NCBI RefSeq assembly: GCF_000019785.1
Contig: NC_010524.1
Coordinates: forward strand, 1,798,001 to 1,862,000
Direction of reading: 5' to 3'
DNA: 64,000 nucleotides
Source of the DNA: Leptothrix cholodnii SP-6
GTDB lineage: Bacteria; Pseudomonadota; Gammaproteobacteria; Burkholderiales; Burkholderiaceae_C
A program made the position numbers and the translations under genes. How positions within the stretch are numbered: position 1 is the first letter of the stretch; every line of letters starts with the position of its first letter. The notes beneath the pieces were generated by a model. That model ran no database searches, was not told the DNA's origin, and saw only the letters and a list, made by a program, of their open reading frames with translations. Positions 18,206 to 30,548 of this stretch are shown here, one piece after another.

Positions 18206-21181
18206 ATGGCAGTGACTACCGTTGCCCAGTTCGCCACCGAGCTCAATCGCCCGGCGTCGACACTGCTTGAGCAACTTCAACACGCGGGTGTGAGCAAGGC
18301 CTCGGCAAGTGACCCGCTCACCGATACGGACAAGGAAAAGCTCCTGGCCTATCTGCGTACCTCGCATGGCACCAGCGGTGCCGACCGCAAGAAGATCACG
18401 CTGACGAAGAAATCGACCAGCGAGATCAAGCAGGCCGATGCGTCCGGCAAGGCCCGCACGATCCAGGTCGAGGTGCGCAAGAAGCGCGTGTTCGTCAAGC
18501 GCGACGATCCGACGGGTGCCTCGTCCGAATCGCACGATTCGCAGGACGTGCAGGAGCTGAGTGCGGCAGAGGAAGCCGAACTGCAGCGCCGCGAAGAAGA
18601 GGCGCTGCGCGAGGCCGAGGCCCTGCGCCGGCAGCAGGAAGAAGAAGCCGCGCAGCGTCAGCGTGCGGCTGAAGAGCAGGCCCGCCAGGAGCGTGAGGCG
18701 CGTGAGCGCGCCGAGCGTGAGGCGGCCGAGCGCGCAGCCGCCGAGGCCGCGGCCCGCGTCGCCGCCGAAGCCGCCGCCGCATTGGCTGCTGCGGAGAAAG
18801 CCGCTGCCACGGCCCCTGCGCCAGCTCCGGTTGCCGCAGTGGTTCCGAAGGCTCCGGCGCCCGCCCCCGTGGTGGCGGCGCCGACGCTCGCCGTGGCTTC
18901 GTTGGGTGCAAAACCGGTCGCTCCGGCGCCGACTTCTGGGATGCGTGTGATCAAGGCAGCTGACATCGTCGCGGGTGAGGCACAGAAGCAGATCGATCTG
19001 GACAAGCGCCGCAAGGCTGCCGAAGCCGAGGCCGCTGCGATCCGCGCCATGATGGCGGCGCCCAAGAAGGTCATGGTCGCCAAGAAGCCGGAAGAGCCCA
19101 AGCCGGTGGTTCCCGCTGCGGGCGCTGTCGGCAAGGACGGCATCAAGGGCACGATCCATCGTCCGAAGACCGCTGCCGGTGCGCCTGCACCGGGTGCCGC
19201 GCCGGGCGCGGCAGCCAAGCCGGGCGAGAAGAAATCGGTCAAGTCGGAAAAGCTCTCCTCGAGCTGGGCCGACGACGCCAAGAAGCGTGGCGCGGCCGCG
19301 CCTGCCAGCAAGGGCCGTGCACCCGACGTGCGTGGCGGCTGGAAGGCGCCGGGCGGCGCGCGTGGTGGCCGTCGTGGCGATCGCGGTGGTGCGGTCTCGA
19401 ACTTCACGCCGCCGGCCGACGTGCAGATCCACGAGGTCCACGTGCCCGAAACCATCTCGGTGGCCGATCTGGCGCACAAGATGTCGGTCAAGGGCTCCGA
19501 GGTCATCAAGCAGCTGATGCGGTTGGGCCAGATGGTCACGATCAACCAGCAGCTCGACCAGGAGACCGCGATGATCGTGGTCGAGGAAATGGGCCACAAG
19601 GCGTTTGCCGCCAAGCTCGACGATCCGGACGCGTTCCTCGAAGAAGAGAACCTGGCCGAAGCCGGCGAATCGCTGCCGCGCCCGCCGGTGGTCACGGTCA
19701 TGGGTCACGTCGACCACGGCAAGACCTCGCTGCTGGACTACATCCGCACCTCCCGCGTGGCAGCGGGCGAAGCCGGCGGCATCACGCAGCACATCGGCGC
19801 CTATCACGTCGAGACGCCGCGTGGCGTGATCACCTTCCTCGACACCCCGGGCCACGAAGCCTTCACGGCCATGCGTGCCCGCGGTGCCAAGGCGACCGAC
19901 ATCGTCATCCTGGTGGTGGCTGCCGACGACGGCGTGATGCCCCAGACCAAGGAAGCGATCGCCCACTCGAAGGCGGCCGGCGTGCCGATCGTGGTGGCGA
20001 TCAACAAGATCGACAAGCCCGACTCCAACCTCGACCGTGTTCGCAGCGAACTGGTGGCCGAAGGGGTGGTGCCTGAAGAGTTCGGCGGCGATGCACCGTT
20101 CTGCCTGGTGTCGGCCAAGACCGGCCAGGGCATCGACACGCTGCTCGAGCAGGTGCTGCTGCAGGCCGAGGTGCTCGAACTGAACGCCCCGCAGGAAGCG
20201 CTGGCCAAGGGCCTGGTGATCGAAGCCCGTCTCGACAAGGGCCGCGGCCCGGTCGCCACGGTGCTGGTGCAGTCGGGCACGCTCAAGCGTGGCGACGTGG
20301 TGCTGGCCGGCCAGAGCTACGGCCGCGTGCGCGCCATGCTCGACGAGACCGGCAAGGCCGCGCAGGAAGCCGGCCCGTCGATCCCGGTCGAGATCCAGGG
20401 TCTGACCGAGGTCCCGTCGGCCGGCGACGAGTTCATGGTGCTAGCCGACGAACGTCGTGCCCGTGAGATCGCCACCTTCCGCCAGGGCAAGTACCGCGAG
20501 GTCAACCTCAACCGCCGCCAGGCCGCCAAGCTCGAGAACATGTTCGAGAACATGGGCCAGGGCGCCGCACAGACGCTGGCACTGATCATCAAGGCCGACG
20601 TGCAGGGTTCGCAGGAGGCACTGGCTGCTTCGCTGCTCAAGCTGTCGACCGACGAGGTCAAGGTTCAGATCGTGCATGCCGCGGTGGGCGGCATCAGCGA
20701 GTCCGACGTCAACCTGGCGCTGGCTTCGAAGGCGGTCATCATCGGCTTCAACGTGCGCGCCGATGCCGGTGCGCGCAAGCTGGCCGATGGCAACGACGTC
20801 GACCTGCGCTACTACAACGTCATCTACGACGCGGTCGACGAGATCAAGTCGGCGATGTCGGGCATGCTGGCGCCCGAGCAGCGCGAAGAGGCGATCGGCA
20901 CCGCCGAGATCCGCACGGTGTTCGTGGCAACCAAGATCGGCACCATTGCCGGCTCGATGGTCACCTCGGGCCTGGTGCGCCGCAACTGCCGCTTCCGCCT
21001 GCTGCGCAACAACATCGTCATCTACACCGGCGAAGTCGATTCGGTGCGCCGCCTGAAAGACGACGTCAAGGAAGTCAAGGAAGGCTTCGAGTGCGGTATC
21101 AAGCTCAAGAACTACACCGACATCGCTGAAGGCGATCAGCTGGAGTTCTTCGAGATCAAGGAAGTGGCACGAACGCTGTAA
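18206..21181 (+). CDS. infB: Translation initiation factor IF-2
   Basis: IF-2 is the GTPase that places initiator tRNA on the 30S subunit. The ATG at 18206, behind an AAGGA site, gives [17 protein letters not shown], the IF2_N domain. A long Ala/Glu/Arg and Pro/Ala-rich linker follows (residues about 110-400). The GTPase motifs are GHVDHGKTS (500-508), DTPGHEAF and NKID. The length of 991 residues is at the long end for the family because of the linker. The frame continues 25 codons upstream, overlapping nusA, but that part is not family-like. Confidence 0.97.
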   Translation: MAVTTVAQFATELNRPASTLLEQLQHAGVSKASASDPLTDTDKEKLLAYLRTSHGTSGADRKKITLTKKSTSEIKQADASGKARTIQVEVRKKRVFVKRDDPTGASSESHDSQDVQELSAAEEAELQRREEEALREAEALRRQQEEEAAQRQRAAEEQARQEREARERAEREAAERAAAEAAARVAAEAAAALAAAEKAAATAPAPAPVAAVVPKAPAPAPVVAAPTLAVASLGAKPVAPAPTSGMRVIKAADIVAGEAQKQIDLDKRRKAAEAEAAAIRAMMAAPKKVMVAKKPEEPKPVVPAAGAVGKDGIKGTIHRPKTAAGAPAPGAAPGAAAKPGEKKSVKSEKLSSSWADDAKKRGAAAPASKGRAPDVRGGWKAPGGARGGRRGDRGGAVSNFTPPADVQIHEVHVPETISVADLAHKMSVKGSEVIKQLMRLGQMVTINQQLDQETAMIVVEEMGHKAFAAKLDDPDAFLEEENLAEAGESLPRPPVVTVMGHVDHGKTSLLDYIRTSRVAAGEAGGITQHIGAYHVETPRGVITFLDTPGHEAFTAMRARGAKATDIVILVVAADDGVMPQTKEAIAHSKAAGVPIVVAINKIDKPDSNLDRVRSELVAEGVVPEEFGGDAPFCLVSAKTGQGIDTLLEQVLLQAEVLELNAPQEALAKGLVIEARLDKGRGPVATVLVQSGTLKRGDVVLAGQSYGRVRAMLDETGKAAQEAGPSIPVEIQGLTEVPSAGDEFMVLADERRAREIATFRQGKYREVNLNRRQAAKLENMFENMGQGAAQTLALIIKADVQGSQEALAASLLKLSTDEVKVQIVHAAVGGISESDVNLALASKAVIIGFNVRADAGARKLADGNDVDLRYYNVIYDAVDEIKSAMSGMLAPEQREEAIGTAEIRTVFVATKIGTIAGSMVTSGLVRRNCRFRLLRNNIVIYTGEVDSVRRLKDDVKEVKEGFECGIKLKNYTDIAEGDQLEFFEIKEVARTL

Positions 21182-21202
21182 GGCGGACTTGCTCTCACCC
21201 GA

Positions 21203-21238
21203 ACAAGCCCCGCCCTCTGACAAGAAGGTGGGGCTTGT
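21203..21238 (+). other. Stem-loop between infB and rbfA
   Basis: ACAAGCCCCGCC (21203-21214) pairs with GGTGGGGCTTGT (21227-21238) through 12 positions, including one G-T pair. No U-run follows. It may set the relative level of rbfA or stabilise the infB mRNA. Confidence 0.5.
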
Positions 21239-21268
21239 CCGTTGGGAGCTGCCTCAGGAGCCAGACCC

Positions 21269-21640
21269 ATGCGAAACAAACGCGTCATCCCCAACCGCAC
21301 CTTCCGGGTGTCCGACCAGATCCAGCGCGATGTGGCCGAGCTGATCCGCGATCTGAAGGATCCGCGCATCGGCATGGTCACGATCAACTCGGTCGACATC
21401 ACGCCCGATTACGCCCACGCCAAGGTCTATTTCTCGGTGCTGATCGGCGATGCGGCCGACAGCGAGCTGGCACTCAACGAGGCCGCCGGCTTCCTGCGCA
21501 ACGGCCTGTTCAAGCGGCTGCAGATCCACACCGTGCCGACCCTGCATTTCCATTTCGACCGCACCACCGAACGTGCCGCCGAGCTGAGCGCCCTGATCAC
21601 CCAGGCCAACGCCCGGCGCGCGCTCGATTCGGATCAGTGA
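21269..21640 (+). CDS. rbfA: Ribosome-binding factor A
   Basis: RbfA is a KH-fold factor needed for 16S rRNA 5'-end maturation and cold adaptation. The chosen ATG follows a CAGGAG site and gives [19 protein letters not shown], 123 residues. The KDPRIG and [14 protein letters not shown] motifs are typical. It lies between infB and truB, the usual order. Confidence 0.95.
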
Positions 21641-21667
21641 ACCCCGCCTGATTTCAGCCTGCCCCCC

Positions 21668-22683
21668 GTGAACGCCGTGCTCGACGCCCAAGCCAACGCC
21701 GCCACCGGTGCCCGCCGCACCGATGCGCCGACGCGCGTGCGCCTGCCGCGGCGTCCGGTGCACGGCGTGCTGCTGCTCGACAAGCCGATCGGCTGGACCA
21801 GCAACGACGCGCTGCAGAAGGTCAAGAACCTGTTGCGCGCCGAGAAGGCCGGCCACACCGGCACGCTCGACCCGCTGGCCACCGGCCTGCTGCCGCTGTG
21901 TTTCGGTGCGGCGACCAAGTTCTCGCAGGTCAGCCTGGAGGCCGACAAGGCCTACCGCGCGACCGTGCGGCTGGGCCAGCGCACCGAAGGCGGCGACCGC
22001 GAAGGCGCGGTGATCGAGGAGCGCCCGGTGCAGGTCGACCGCGCCCTGATCGAGGCCGCCTGCGCGCGCCTGACCGGCAAGCTCATGCAGATGCCGCCGA
22101 TGCATTCGGCGCTCAAGCACCAGGGCAAGGCCCTCTACGAATACGCGCGCGCCGGCATCACCGTCGAGCGCGCACCGCGTGAGGTGACCCTTCACAGCAT
22201 CGACATCGTCGAATGGCAAGCTGTCACACCCGAACACCTGGTGATCGACGTGAGCTGCAGCAAGGGCACCTACATCCGCACGCTGGCCGAAGACCTCGGC
22301 GAGCTGCTTGGCTGTGGGGCGCACCTGGCCGCGCTGCAGCGTACCGGCAGCGGGCCGGCCCAGCTGGCTGATGCGATCAGCCTCGAGGCCTTGCTCGCCT
22401 GCACCGAAGCGCAACGCGAGGCGCGGCTGCTGCCGCCCGACGTGTTGTTGCGCCACTGGCCGGCATTGCACTTGCAAGCTGACGATGCGGGCCGCTTTTT
22501 GTCCGGCATGCGCCGCCGCGTTGACCACCCCGATGCGAACGACGTGAGGGTCTACGGCCCGCACGGCCAGACGTTCCTCGGTAGCGCCCACATCACCGCC
22601 GGCGAGCTGATCGCCGACCGGCTCCTGAGTCCCTTAGAAGTACAGGCGCAACTGCCCGTCGCAGCCACGCCAACCCTCACCCC

Positions 22684-22687
<4 letters not shown>
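21668..22687 (+). CDS. truB: tRNA pseudouridine-55 synthase TruB
   Basis: TruB makes pseudouridine 55 in the T-loop of tRNAs. The protein starts at a GTG (21668), has 339 residues and carries the catalytic Asp in GHTGTLDPLATGLLPL and the GVLLLDKPIGWTSN motif. A C-terminal PUA-like region is visible. The stop overlaps the typA start by four bases. Confidence 0.95.
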
Positions 22688-24504
<1,817 letters not shown>

Positions 24505-24516
24505 AGCACCCCCGGG

Positions 24517-24570
24517 CCCCCGCCAAGCGGGGGTTCCGGCTTGACGATTGCCCGGGCCGCTTTGCGGCCC
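24517..24570 (+). terminator. Two GC-rich hairpins after typA
   Basis: CCCCCGC/GCGGGGG (24517-24523 with 24527-24533) and GGGCCGC/GCGGCCC (24554-24560 with 24564-24570) follow the typA stop. The second is followed by TCTTCAATT, so it could be a weak intrinsic terminator for the operon. Confidence 0.5.
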
Positions 24571-24593
24571 TCTTCAATTGCGGAGTTCCGCGC

Positions 24594-25511
24594 ATGAAGT
24601 TGAGCCATTCCCGCGCCGTCCTGGTGATGCTGCTGGTCACGCTGCTGTGGAGCATCGCCGGCGTGGTGTCGCGCCACCTCGAGGCGGCCCGTTCGTTCGA
24701 GGTCACGTTCTGGCGCAGCGCCGCCTGTGCGCTGGCGCTGCTGGTGATCCTGGCCCGGCAGCGCGGCGGCCTGCGCGCGCTCTGGCGTGGCATCGGCGAG
24801 GGCGGCGCGCTGATGTGGTGGTCCGGCCTGTGCTGGAGCGTCATGTTCACCGCCTTCATGATGGCGCTCACGCTCACCACCGTGGCCAACGTGCTGATCA
24901 CGATGGCGCTGGCACCGCTGTTCACCGCGCTGATCTCGCGGGTCTGGCTCGGCCACCGGCTGGCGCCGCGCACCTGGGTGGCGATCGTGGTGGCCGGTGC
25001 GGGCATCGCCTGGATGTTCGGCTCGCAGTTGAGCGGCGAAGGCGCGCCGCTGCTGGGCACGCTGGTGGCGCTGACGGTGCCGATCGGCGGCGCCATCATG
25101 TGGACGCTGGCCCAGCACAACGTGCGCCAGCATCCCGACCAGCGCGCCGACATGCTGCTGGCGGTGCTGATCGGTGCCGTCATTTCGTCGCTGCTGACGC
25201 TGCCGCCGGCCTGGCCGCTGCAGGGCACGCTGCGCGACATCGGTCTGCTGTCGATGCTGGGCGTGGTTCAGCTGGCGATTCCCTGCCTGCTGGCGGTGGC
25301 CGCCGGCAAGGTGCTCAAGGCGCCCGAGGCCTCGCTGCTCGGCCTGCTCGAGATCATCTTCGGCGTCACCTGGACCTGGCTGGGCACCGCCGAGTCGCCC
25401 ACGCCGGCGGTGCTGGGCGGTGGCGCGCTGGTGATCGGTGCACTGGCCGCCAACGAGGCGCTGGCCTTGTTCGGCAGCCGCCGACTGGCCGCGGCAACCG
25501 GTCCGGCCTGA
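24594..25511 (+). CDS. EamA/DMT-family transporter
   Basis: A 305-residue inner-membrane protein with about ten hydrophobic segments in two EamA repeats, the drug/metabolite transporter layout (first repeat opens VMLLVTLLWSIAGVVSRHLEA). These proteins usually export amino acids or other metabolites. The substrate cannot be told from sequence or neighbours. It stands alone between two hairpins and the convergent redox operon. Confidence 0.85.
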   Translation: MKLSHSRAVLVMLLVTLLWSIAGVVSRHLEAARSFEVTFWRSAACALALLVILARQRGGLRALWRGIGEGGALMWWSGLCWSVMFTAFMMALTLTTVANVLITMALAPLFTALISRVWLGHRLAPRTWVAIVVAGAGIAWMFGSQLSGEGAPLLGTLVALTVPIGGAIMWTLAQHNVRQHPDQRADMLLAVLIGAVISSLLTLPPAWPLQGTLRDIGLLSMLGVVQLAIPCLLAVAAGKVLKAPEASLLGLLEIIFGVTWTWLGTAESPTPAVLGGGALVIGALAANEALALFGSRRLAAATGPA

Positions 25512-25583
25512 GCCGCAAGGGGCGTCGACGTCCCGGGTGGCGCGCGGCACCCGCGGGCCGGCGTGGCGCGGCTGCCCGCAGCT

Positions 25584-26402
25584 TCAGCGCGGCGACGCGT
25601 CCGGCGTGTCGACACAAGGCGCCGAGCGCGCCACGAAATGCAGATCGGCAAAGCCCGCGCGGGCCGATTCGCCCGTGTTGTCGGTGTCGGCCGTCACGGC
25701 CACCTGAACCGGCGTGGCGGACGCGCCGAACTGCGTCTGGGCATCGCGGCCCACGTCGCGCCGCTCCTGCAGCCACTGCCCCGATCCGGCCGCGCCCGAG
25801 CGCTGCACGATCATCATCGTGCGATCGGTGTAGGCATTGGGCCGCACGGTGCCGACCGGCTGGCGGTTGTCCCACACGTAGTTGAGCGCCGCATCGGGCA
25901 CCTCGGGGCCCCAGATCGCGCGCGCCACCCTGAGTTGCGTGCGCAGCGCGAAATCCTGCTGATCGGGCGGGATCGCCAGGCTGACGTAGACCCGCGCGGC
26001 GTAGTCGTCGCCCTGCCGGGTCAGCAGATCGGCGCTCGCCAGCGGCGCGTCGATGCGCCAGCGCCAGCACAGCACCGGCGTGGCGGCGAGGTCGATCGTG
26101 ATCGGGCGGGCGAACAGCGACATGCTGCGTTGCGACGTCACCTCGAGCGCGGCCACGCCGTCCCAGTCGCGCAGGCGAAAGCGGTTGGGCGTGAGCTTGG
26201 CGTTGACCGTCACCTCGCGCCAGGGCGCCGGCTCGCTGCCGAACCGGCCGATCCAGACCGGCCCGGTCGGTGCCTGCGCGCACGCGGCCGTGGCCATCCC
26301 GGCCGTCGACAACGCCAGCCAGATCCGCGCGAGACAGGTCCGTGCCGTGCGCCGTGACAAGGCCGCTCGGCGATCGGGTCCGGTCCTGGTGTGCGTCGTC
26401 AT
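25584..26402 (-). CDS. DUF3047 protein, probably periplasmic
   Basis: A 272-residue protein starting MTTHTRTGPDRR at 26402, with a long basic N-terminus and a hydrophobic segment ending in AACAQA, which looks like a signal peptide. The mature part (PVWIGRFGSEPAPWREV, then LCWRWRIDAPL and VWDNRQPVGTVRP) matches the DUF3047 family, whose function is unknown. It overlaps the stop of the upstream gene by four bases and is the last of four coupled genes. Confidence 0.75.
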   Translation of the reverse strand: MTTHTRTGPDRRAALSRRTARTCLARIWLALSTAGMATAACAQAPTGPVWIGRFGSEPAPWREVTVNAKLTPNRFRLRDWDGVAALEVTSQRSMSLFARPITIDLAATPVLCWRWRIDAPLASADLLTRQGDDYAARVYVSLAIPPDQQDFALRTQLRVARAIWGPEVPDAALNYVWDNRQPVGTVRPNAYTDRTMMIVQRSGAAGSGQWLQERRDVGRDAQTQFGASATPVQVAVTADTDNTGESARAGFADLHFVARSAPCVDTPDASPR

Positions 26403-27538
26403 GCTGAAGCGTCCTCTGCGCCGGCTGCGACCCCGAGCCGTGCGCGGTCGACCCGAAAGCGCGCGATGAAGCTGCGATCGATGCGGTCCTTCCAGCGCCA
26501 CAGCCAGCGCCCCTGCGCCGACAGGGCGCCCCATGAAGCGATCGCCTGGCCGTCGCCGGTGGCCAGCAGCGCCAGGTAGCGCCGTTGCGGCCGATACGGG
26601 CGGGCAGCGCCGTCGCCCAGCGCCGCGCGTAGGTTGCGCGTCAACACCGGGCCCATGCGCACCGCGTAGACGCCGGCCTTGGGCAGCGGTTCGGCCCAGG
26701 CGGCGCAGTCACCGACCGCCCAGACTTGCGGGTGCGAGACCGAGCGCAGATGCGCGTCCACCCGCACGAAACCCGATCCGTCGACCGCCAGACCGCTCAC
26801 GCCCGGCCAGGCATGCGCCTGGGCACCGGTGGCCCACAGCAGCAGGTCGCTCGCCTGCCCGAGTGCCTCGCTGTACGGTGTGCCGGCCTGAACCGTCACG
26901 CCGGCCGCAGCCAGCACGCCGCCCAGCCGCCGCGCCGCACCTGCGGCCATGCCCGCCAGCAACTGCGGCCCCCGCGTGACGAGCCGGGCCTGCACCCGCA
27001 AGCCGGGCCGCTCGCGCAGCAGCCGTGCGCGCACCGCCAGCAGCGACTCAGCACCCGCCGCGCCGCCGCCCACCGCGGTGACGCTCAATGGCCGCTCGAT
27101 CGGCCAGTCCTGCAGCGCGTTCAGACTGCGCTCCCAGCCCTCGCGCAACGCGCCCAGCGGCCGCAGCGACAGCACCTGCCGCCCGGCCAGCAGCGGCGGC
27201 GTCAGCGTCGAGCCGATGTTGAGCGAGAGCAGGTCATAGGCCAGTGAGCGACCGTCGGCGAGCTGCACGCACCGCGCGCCGGCATCGAGCGCCGTCACCT
27301 CGGCCTGGATGAAGTGCACACCCGCGGCGCGGCACAGCGCCACCAGGTCGATGCAGATCTCGTCGTAGCGGTAGTCGCCCGCCAGCCAGCCCGGCACCAT
27401 GCCCGAATACGCCGCCAGTGGCGTGGGCGAGACCAGCGTCAGCGCCACGCCGGGCAGCGGCGCGCGCAGCCAGTCGAGCACCACCTGCGCGTGGGCGTGG
27501 CCGCCGCCGATCAGCAGCAGTTGTCGGGTCGGGCTCAT
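26399..27538 (-). CDS. FAD/NAD(P) oxidoreductase of the SelD-N-terminus-like family
   Basis: A 379-residue flavoprotein starting MSPTRQLLLIGGGHAHAQVV at an ATG that overlaps the previous stop. It has the N-terminal Rossmann loop GGGHAHA, a second NAD(P)-binding loop VGGGAAGAESLLAV near residue 156, and VWAVGDCAAW near residue 272 for FAD. The GGGHxHA opening is typical of the NDH-2-like family that occurs alone or fused to the N-terminus of selenophosphate synthetase (SelD). Here it is free-standing, with senC/selD about 18 kb away. Its electron partner is unknown. Confidence 0.75.
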   Translation of the reverse strand: MSPTRQLLLIGGGHAHAQVVLDWLRAPLPGVALTLVSPTPLAAYSGMVPGWLAGDYRYDEICIDLVALCRAAGVHFIQAEVTALDAGARCVQLADGRSLAYDLLSLNIGSTLTPPLLAGRQVLSLRPLGALREGWERSLNALQDWPIERPLSVTAVGGGAAGAESLLAVRARLLRERPGLRVQARLVTRGPQLLAGMAAGAARRLGGVLAAAGVTVQAGTPYSEALGQASDLLLWATGAQAHAWPGVSGLAVDGSGFVRVDAHLRSVSHPQVWAVGDCAAWAEPLPKAGVYAVRMGPVLTRNLRAALGDGAARPYRPQRRYLALLATGDGQAIASWGALSAQGRWLWRWKDRIDRSFIARFRVDRARLGVAAGAEDASA

Positions 27539-28389
27539 CGGCGCGCGTCGTTGAGCGCCCAGTCGTAGTCGAGATACGACACCGGCAGCTTCTGGCTGCG
27601 GATGCGTTCCCGATCGGCCGGCGCATCGGCCAGCTGGTCGGCATGGCGGGCATAGAACTCGGCGGCCGAGCCGATGCCCTTGTGGCCGAGCGTGAAGTCG
27701 CCGCCGTACCAGTCGAAGATCTTCGAGACCTCCAGCTTGCCGGCCGACACGTTGTAGCGGTTGCGGCTGCGGTCGGCCATGAAACGCCGGGCCTGCTCGT
27801 CGAGCTGGGCGTCGAGCCGCTCGGCCACGAAGGCCTCCTCGCGCAGCATCGGGCAGCCGATCGAGGCGCAGTTGACGGCGAAGTGGATGCGCGGGTCGTC
27901 GTAGCGGCCGCGCACGCGCAGGGTGTCGTGCTCGATGCCGTCGAGTGTCATCGTGGTGCCGAGCAGCGGCACGAACTTCTGCTTCCAGGGGCTCTGGAAC
28001 AGGCTGCCGAGGTCCTTGATCGATTCGAGCTTCGGGTAACGGGTGAGGATCAGCTCGGCCGTCCAGGCGTTGTAGGCGTTGATCAGGAAGGCCATCTGCT
28101 GCGCCTTGCCGAAGCCCTCGAACACCGCCGGGCTGACCGCCGACAGCGTCGCCAGATAGGCCTTCAGCGCGGCCCGGTCGGCTGCCAGGCCGGCATAGGC
28201 CAGCCGCGAGGCCTTGCCGCCGTCGAGCAGCACGACGTGTTTTTTCAGCAGCGCCGTCCAGGCCGCGTGGCTGTGATCGAAGGCGCCGGCCTGCGCCAGC
28301 GCGGGCCCGGCGAGCAGGCCGCAGGCCAGTCCGGCACCCAGCGTCAGCAGCTGGCGGCGGCGCGATTCGAAGTGGCGGGTCGGTGTCAT
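27535..28389 (-). CDS. DUF547 protein with Tat-like signal
   Basis: A 284-residue protein. The N-terminus ESRRRQLLTLGAGLACGLLAGPALAQA is a twin-arginine-like signal peptide ending at ALA-QA, so export in a folded state is possible. The body has the DUF547 marks INAYNAWT and NCASIGCPMLR. The family function is unknown; members recur beside flavoprotein and TVP38 genes. It overlaps both neighbours by four bases. Confidence 0.78.
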   Translation of the reverse strand: MTPTRHFESRRRQLLTLGAGLACGLLAGPALAQAGAFDHSHAAWTALLKKHVVLLDGGKASRLAYAGLAADRAALKAYLATLSAVSPAVFEGFGKAQQMAFLINAYNAWTAELILTRYPKLESIKDLGSLFQSPWKQKFVPLLGTTMTLDGIEHDTLRVRGRYDDPRIHFAVNCASIGCPMLREEAFVAERLDAQLDEQARRFMADRSRNRYNVSAGKLEVSKIFDWYGGDFTLGHKGIGSAAEFYARHADQLADAPADRERIRSQKLPVSYLDYDWALNDARR

Positions 28390-30548
28390 GTGCGCTCCCA
28401 GGCGTGGAATCGTTCGACCCAGGCCAGCAGCCGCTGGGGCGCATGCGCGCGCTTCCAGTTGCCGGCGGCGTACTTGTTGGCCTCGGCCAGGGTCGGGTAG
28501 GTGTGGATGGTGCCGAGGATCTTGTTCAGGCCCAGGCCGTGTTTCATCGCCAGCACAAACTCCGCCAGCAGGTCGGCGGCGTGTTCACCGACGATGGTCG
28601 CGCCCAGGATACGGTCCTTGCCCGGCACCGTCAGCACCTTGACGAAACCGTGCGCGCTGCCGTCGGCAATCGCGCGATCGAGGTCGTCGATGCCGTAGCG
28701 CGTGACTTCGACCGCGATGCCACGCTCGCGCGCCTCGGCCTCGGACAGCCCGACCCGCGCCACCTCGGGATCGGTGAAGGTCGCCCACGGGATCACCGAG
28801 TAGTCGGCCTTGAAACGCTTGAAGCGGCCGAACAGCGCGTTGACCGCCGCGTACCAGGCCTGGTGCGAGGCGGTGTGCGTGAACTGGTAGGGGCCGGCGA
28901 CGTCGCCCACTGCGTAGATGTTGGGGTAGAGCGTCTGCAGATACGCATCGGTCTCGACGGTCTTGCGTGCGGTCAGCGCGATGCCCAGTTCTTCGAGCCC
29001 GAAGCCCTCGACCCGCGGGCTGCGGCCGACCGCGCACAGCAGGGTGTCGAACTCGATCGCGCGTTCGGCATCGCCGTGTCTGACGATCAGCCGCTTGACG
29101 CCGCCGTCCTGCTCGCAGCGGATCGCCTGATGGCCGGTCAACAGTTCGACGCCGTCCGCGCGCAAGGCCTGCGCCACCAGCGCCGACACCTCGGCGTCTT
29201 CACGGCCCATCACCTGCGGCGCCATCTCGACCTGCGTGACCGCCGAGCCCAGCCGCGCAAAACTCTGCGCCAGCTCGCAGCCGATCGGCCCGCCGCCCAG
29301 CACCAGCAGGCGCCGCGGCAGTTCGGTCAGGCCCCACAGCGTGTCCGAGGTCAGAAAACCCACCTCGGCCAGACCGGGGATCGTCGGCACGAACGGCCGC
29401 GCGCCGGTGGCGATGACGATGCTGCGCGTGGTCAGCGTCTGCACACCGGTCGGCGTGCTGATCTCGACCGACCACGGCGAGGTGATGCGCGCCTGGCCCT
29501 GCACCACGTCGACACCCAGCGCGGTGTAGCGCTCGACCGAATCGTGCGGCTCGATGTCGCGCACCACGCGCCGGATGCGTGCCATCACGGCCGCGAAATC
29601 GACTTCGCCGGCCGCGCCGCGCACGCCCAGCGCCTCGGCCCGGCGGATCTGGTGCATCGCCTTGGCCGAGCGGATCAGCGCCTTGCTCGGCACGCAGCCG
29701 TAGTTCAGGCAGTCGCCGCCCATCTTGTGGCCTTCGACCAGCGTCACCTTCGCCTTGACCGCCGCGGCGATGTAGGCCGTCACCAGCCCGCCCGCGCCCG
29801 CGCCGATCACGACCAGGTTGCGGTCGAACGACCTGGGCCGCGGCCACTTTGCGTAGACCTTGCGGCGCCGCAGCGCGTCGGCGACGAACTTGGCGATCAG
29901 CGGAAACACGCCCAGCAGCACGAAGCTGCCGAGCAGCGCGGGCGACAGCACGTCGGCCGGCGTCTGGATGCCCGCGAGCTGGGTGCCGGCGTTCACGTAC
30001 ACGGCGGTGCCGACCAGCATGCCGATCTGGCTGACGACGTAGAAGCGTGCCGCGCTGATCGGCGCCAGGCCGGCCAGCAGGTTGATCACCACGAACGGGA
30101 ACACCGGCACCAGCCGCAGCGTCAGCAGGTAGAAGGTGCCGTCGCGCCGGATGCCTTCGTTGATCGGCGCCAGCTGCGCGCCGAAGCGCGCCTGCAGCCG
30201 GTCGCGCAGCAGGTAGCGCGCGGCCAGGAAGGCCAGCAGCGCGCCCAGGCTCGACGCGAACGACACCACCACCAGCCCGATGCCCAGCCCGAACAGCGCG
30301 CCGCCGGCCAGCGTCAGGATCACCGCGCCGGGCAGCGACAGCGCGGTGGCGACGACGTAGATCACGAAGTACGCCGCCAGCGTGGCGATCGGGCGGGCCT
30401 CGTATCGGGCGATCAGCGCGTCGCGGCTGGCCTTGAGGGCATCGAGCGTGAGCCACTGGCCGACATCGAACTGCCGGTACAGCACCACGGTGAGCAGCGC
30501 GAACGCGGCCAGGCCGATCCAGACGGCGCGTCTGGGCGCGGCGGCCAT
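28386..30548 (-). CDS. TVP38/DedA-like membrane domain fused to a MerA/Lpd-type flavoprotein
   Basis: A 720-residue fusion. Residues 1-225 carry about five membrane segments and the TVP38/SNARE-associated domain (FGLGIG, RLVPVFPFVVIN). From about residue 243 a pyridine-nucleotide disulfide reductase begins: VIGAGAGGL, redox pair GGDCLNYGCVPSK (Cys280/Cys285) and the C-terminal HTYPTLAE with the His/Glu pair. No C-terminal vicinal cysteines of true mercuric reductase are present, so the substrate is open. The frame starts at 30773, but MAAAPRRAVWIGL (30548) is the better start. It is the first gene of the four-gene operon. Confidence 0.85.
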   Translation of the reverse strand: MAAAPRRAVWIGLAAFALLTVVLYRQFDVGQWLTLDALKASRDALIARYEARPIATLAAYFVIYVVATALSLPGAVILTLAGGALFGLGIGLVVVSFASSLGALLAFLAARYLLRDRLQARFGAQLAPINEGIRRDGTFYLLTLRLVPVFPFVVINLLAGLAPISAARFYVVSQIGMLVGTAVYVNAGTQLAGIQTPADVLSPALLGSFVLLGVFPLIAKFVADALRRRKVYAKWPRPRSFDRNLVVIGAGAGGLVTAYIAAAVKAKVTLVEGHKMGGDCLNYGCVPSKALIRSAKAMHQIRRAEALGVRGAAGEVDFAAVMARIRRVVRDIEPHDSVERYTALGVDVVQGQARITSPWSVEISTPTGVQTLTTRSIVIATGARPFVPTIPGLAEVGFLTSDTLWGLTELPRRLLVLGGGPIGCELAQSFARLGSAVTQVEMAPQVMGREDAEVSALVAQALRADGVELLTGHQAIRCEQDGGVKRLIVRHGDAERAIEFDTLLCAVGRSPRVEGFGLEELGIALTARKTVETDAYLQTLYPNIYAVGDVAGPYQFTHTASHQAWYAAVNALFGRFKRFKADYSVIPWATFTDPEVARVGLSEAEARERGIAVEVTRYGIDDLDRAIADGSAHGFVKVLTVPGKDRILGATIVGEHAADLLAEFVLAMKHGLGLNKILGTIHTYPTLAEANKYAAGNWKRAHAPQRLLAWVERFHAWERT

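Noticed and set aside
28386..30548. Mercuric reductase
   Set aside because: No heavy-metal-binding N-terminal domain, no C-terminal vicinal cysteines, and no merR, merT or merP nearby.
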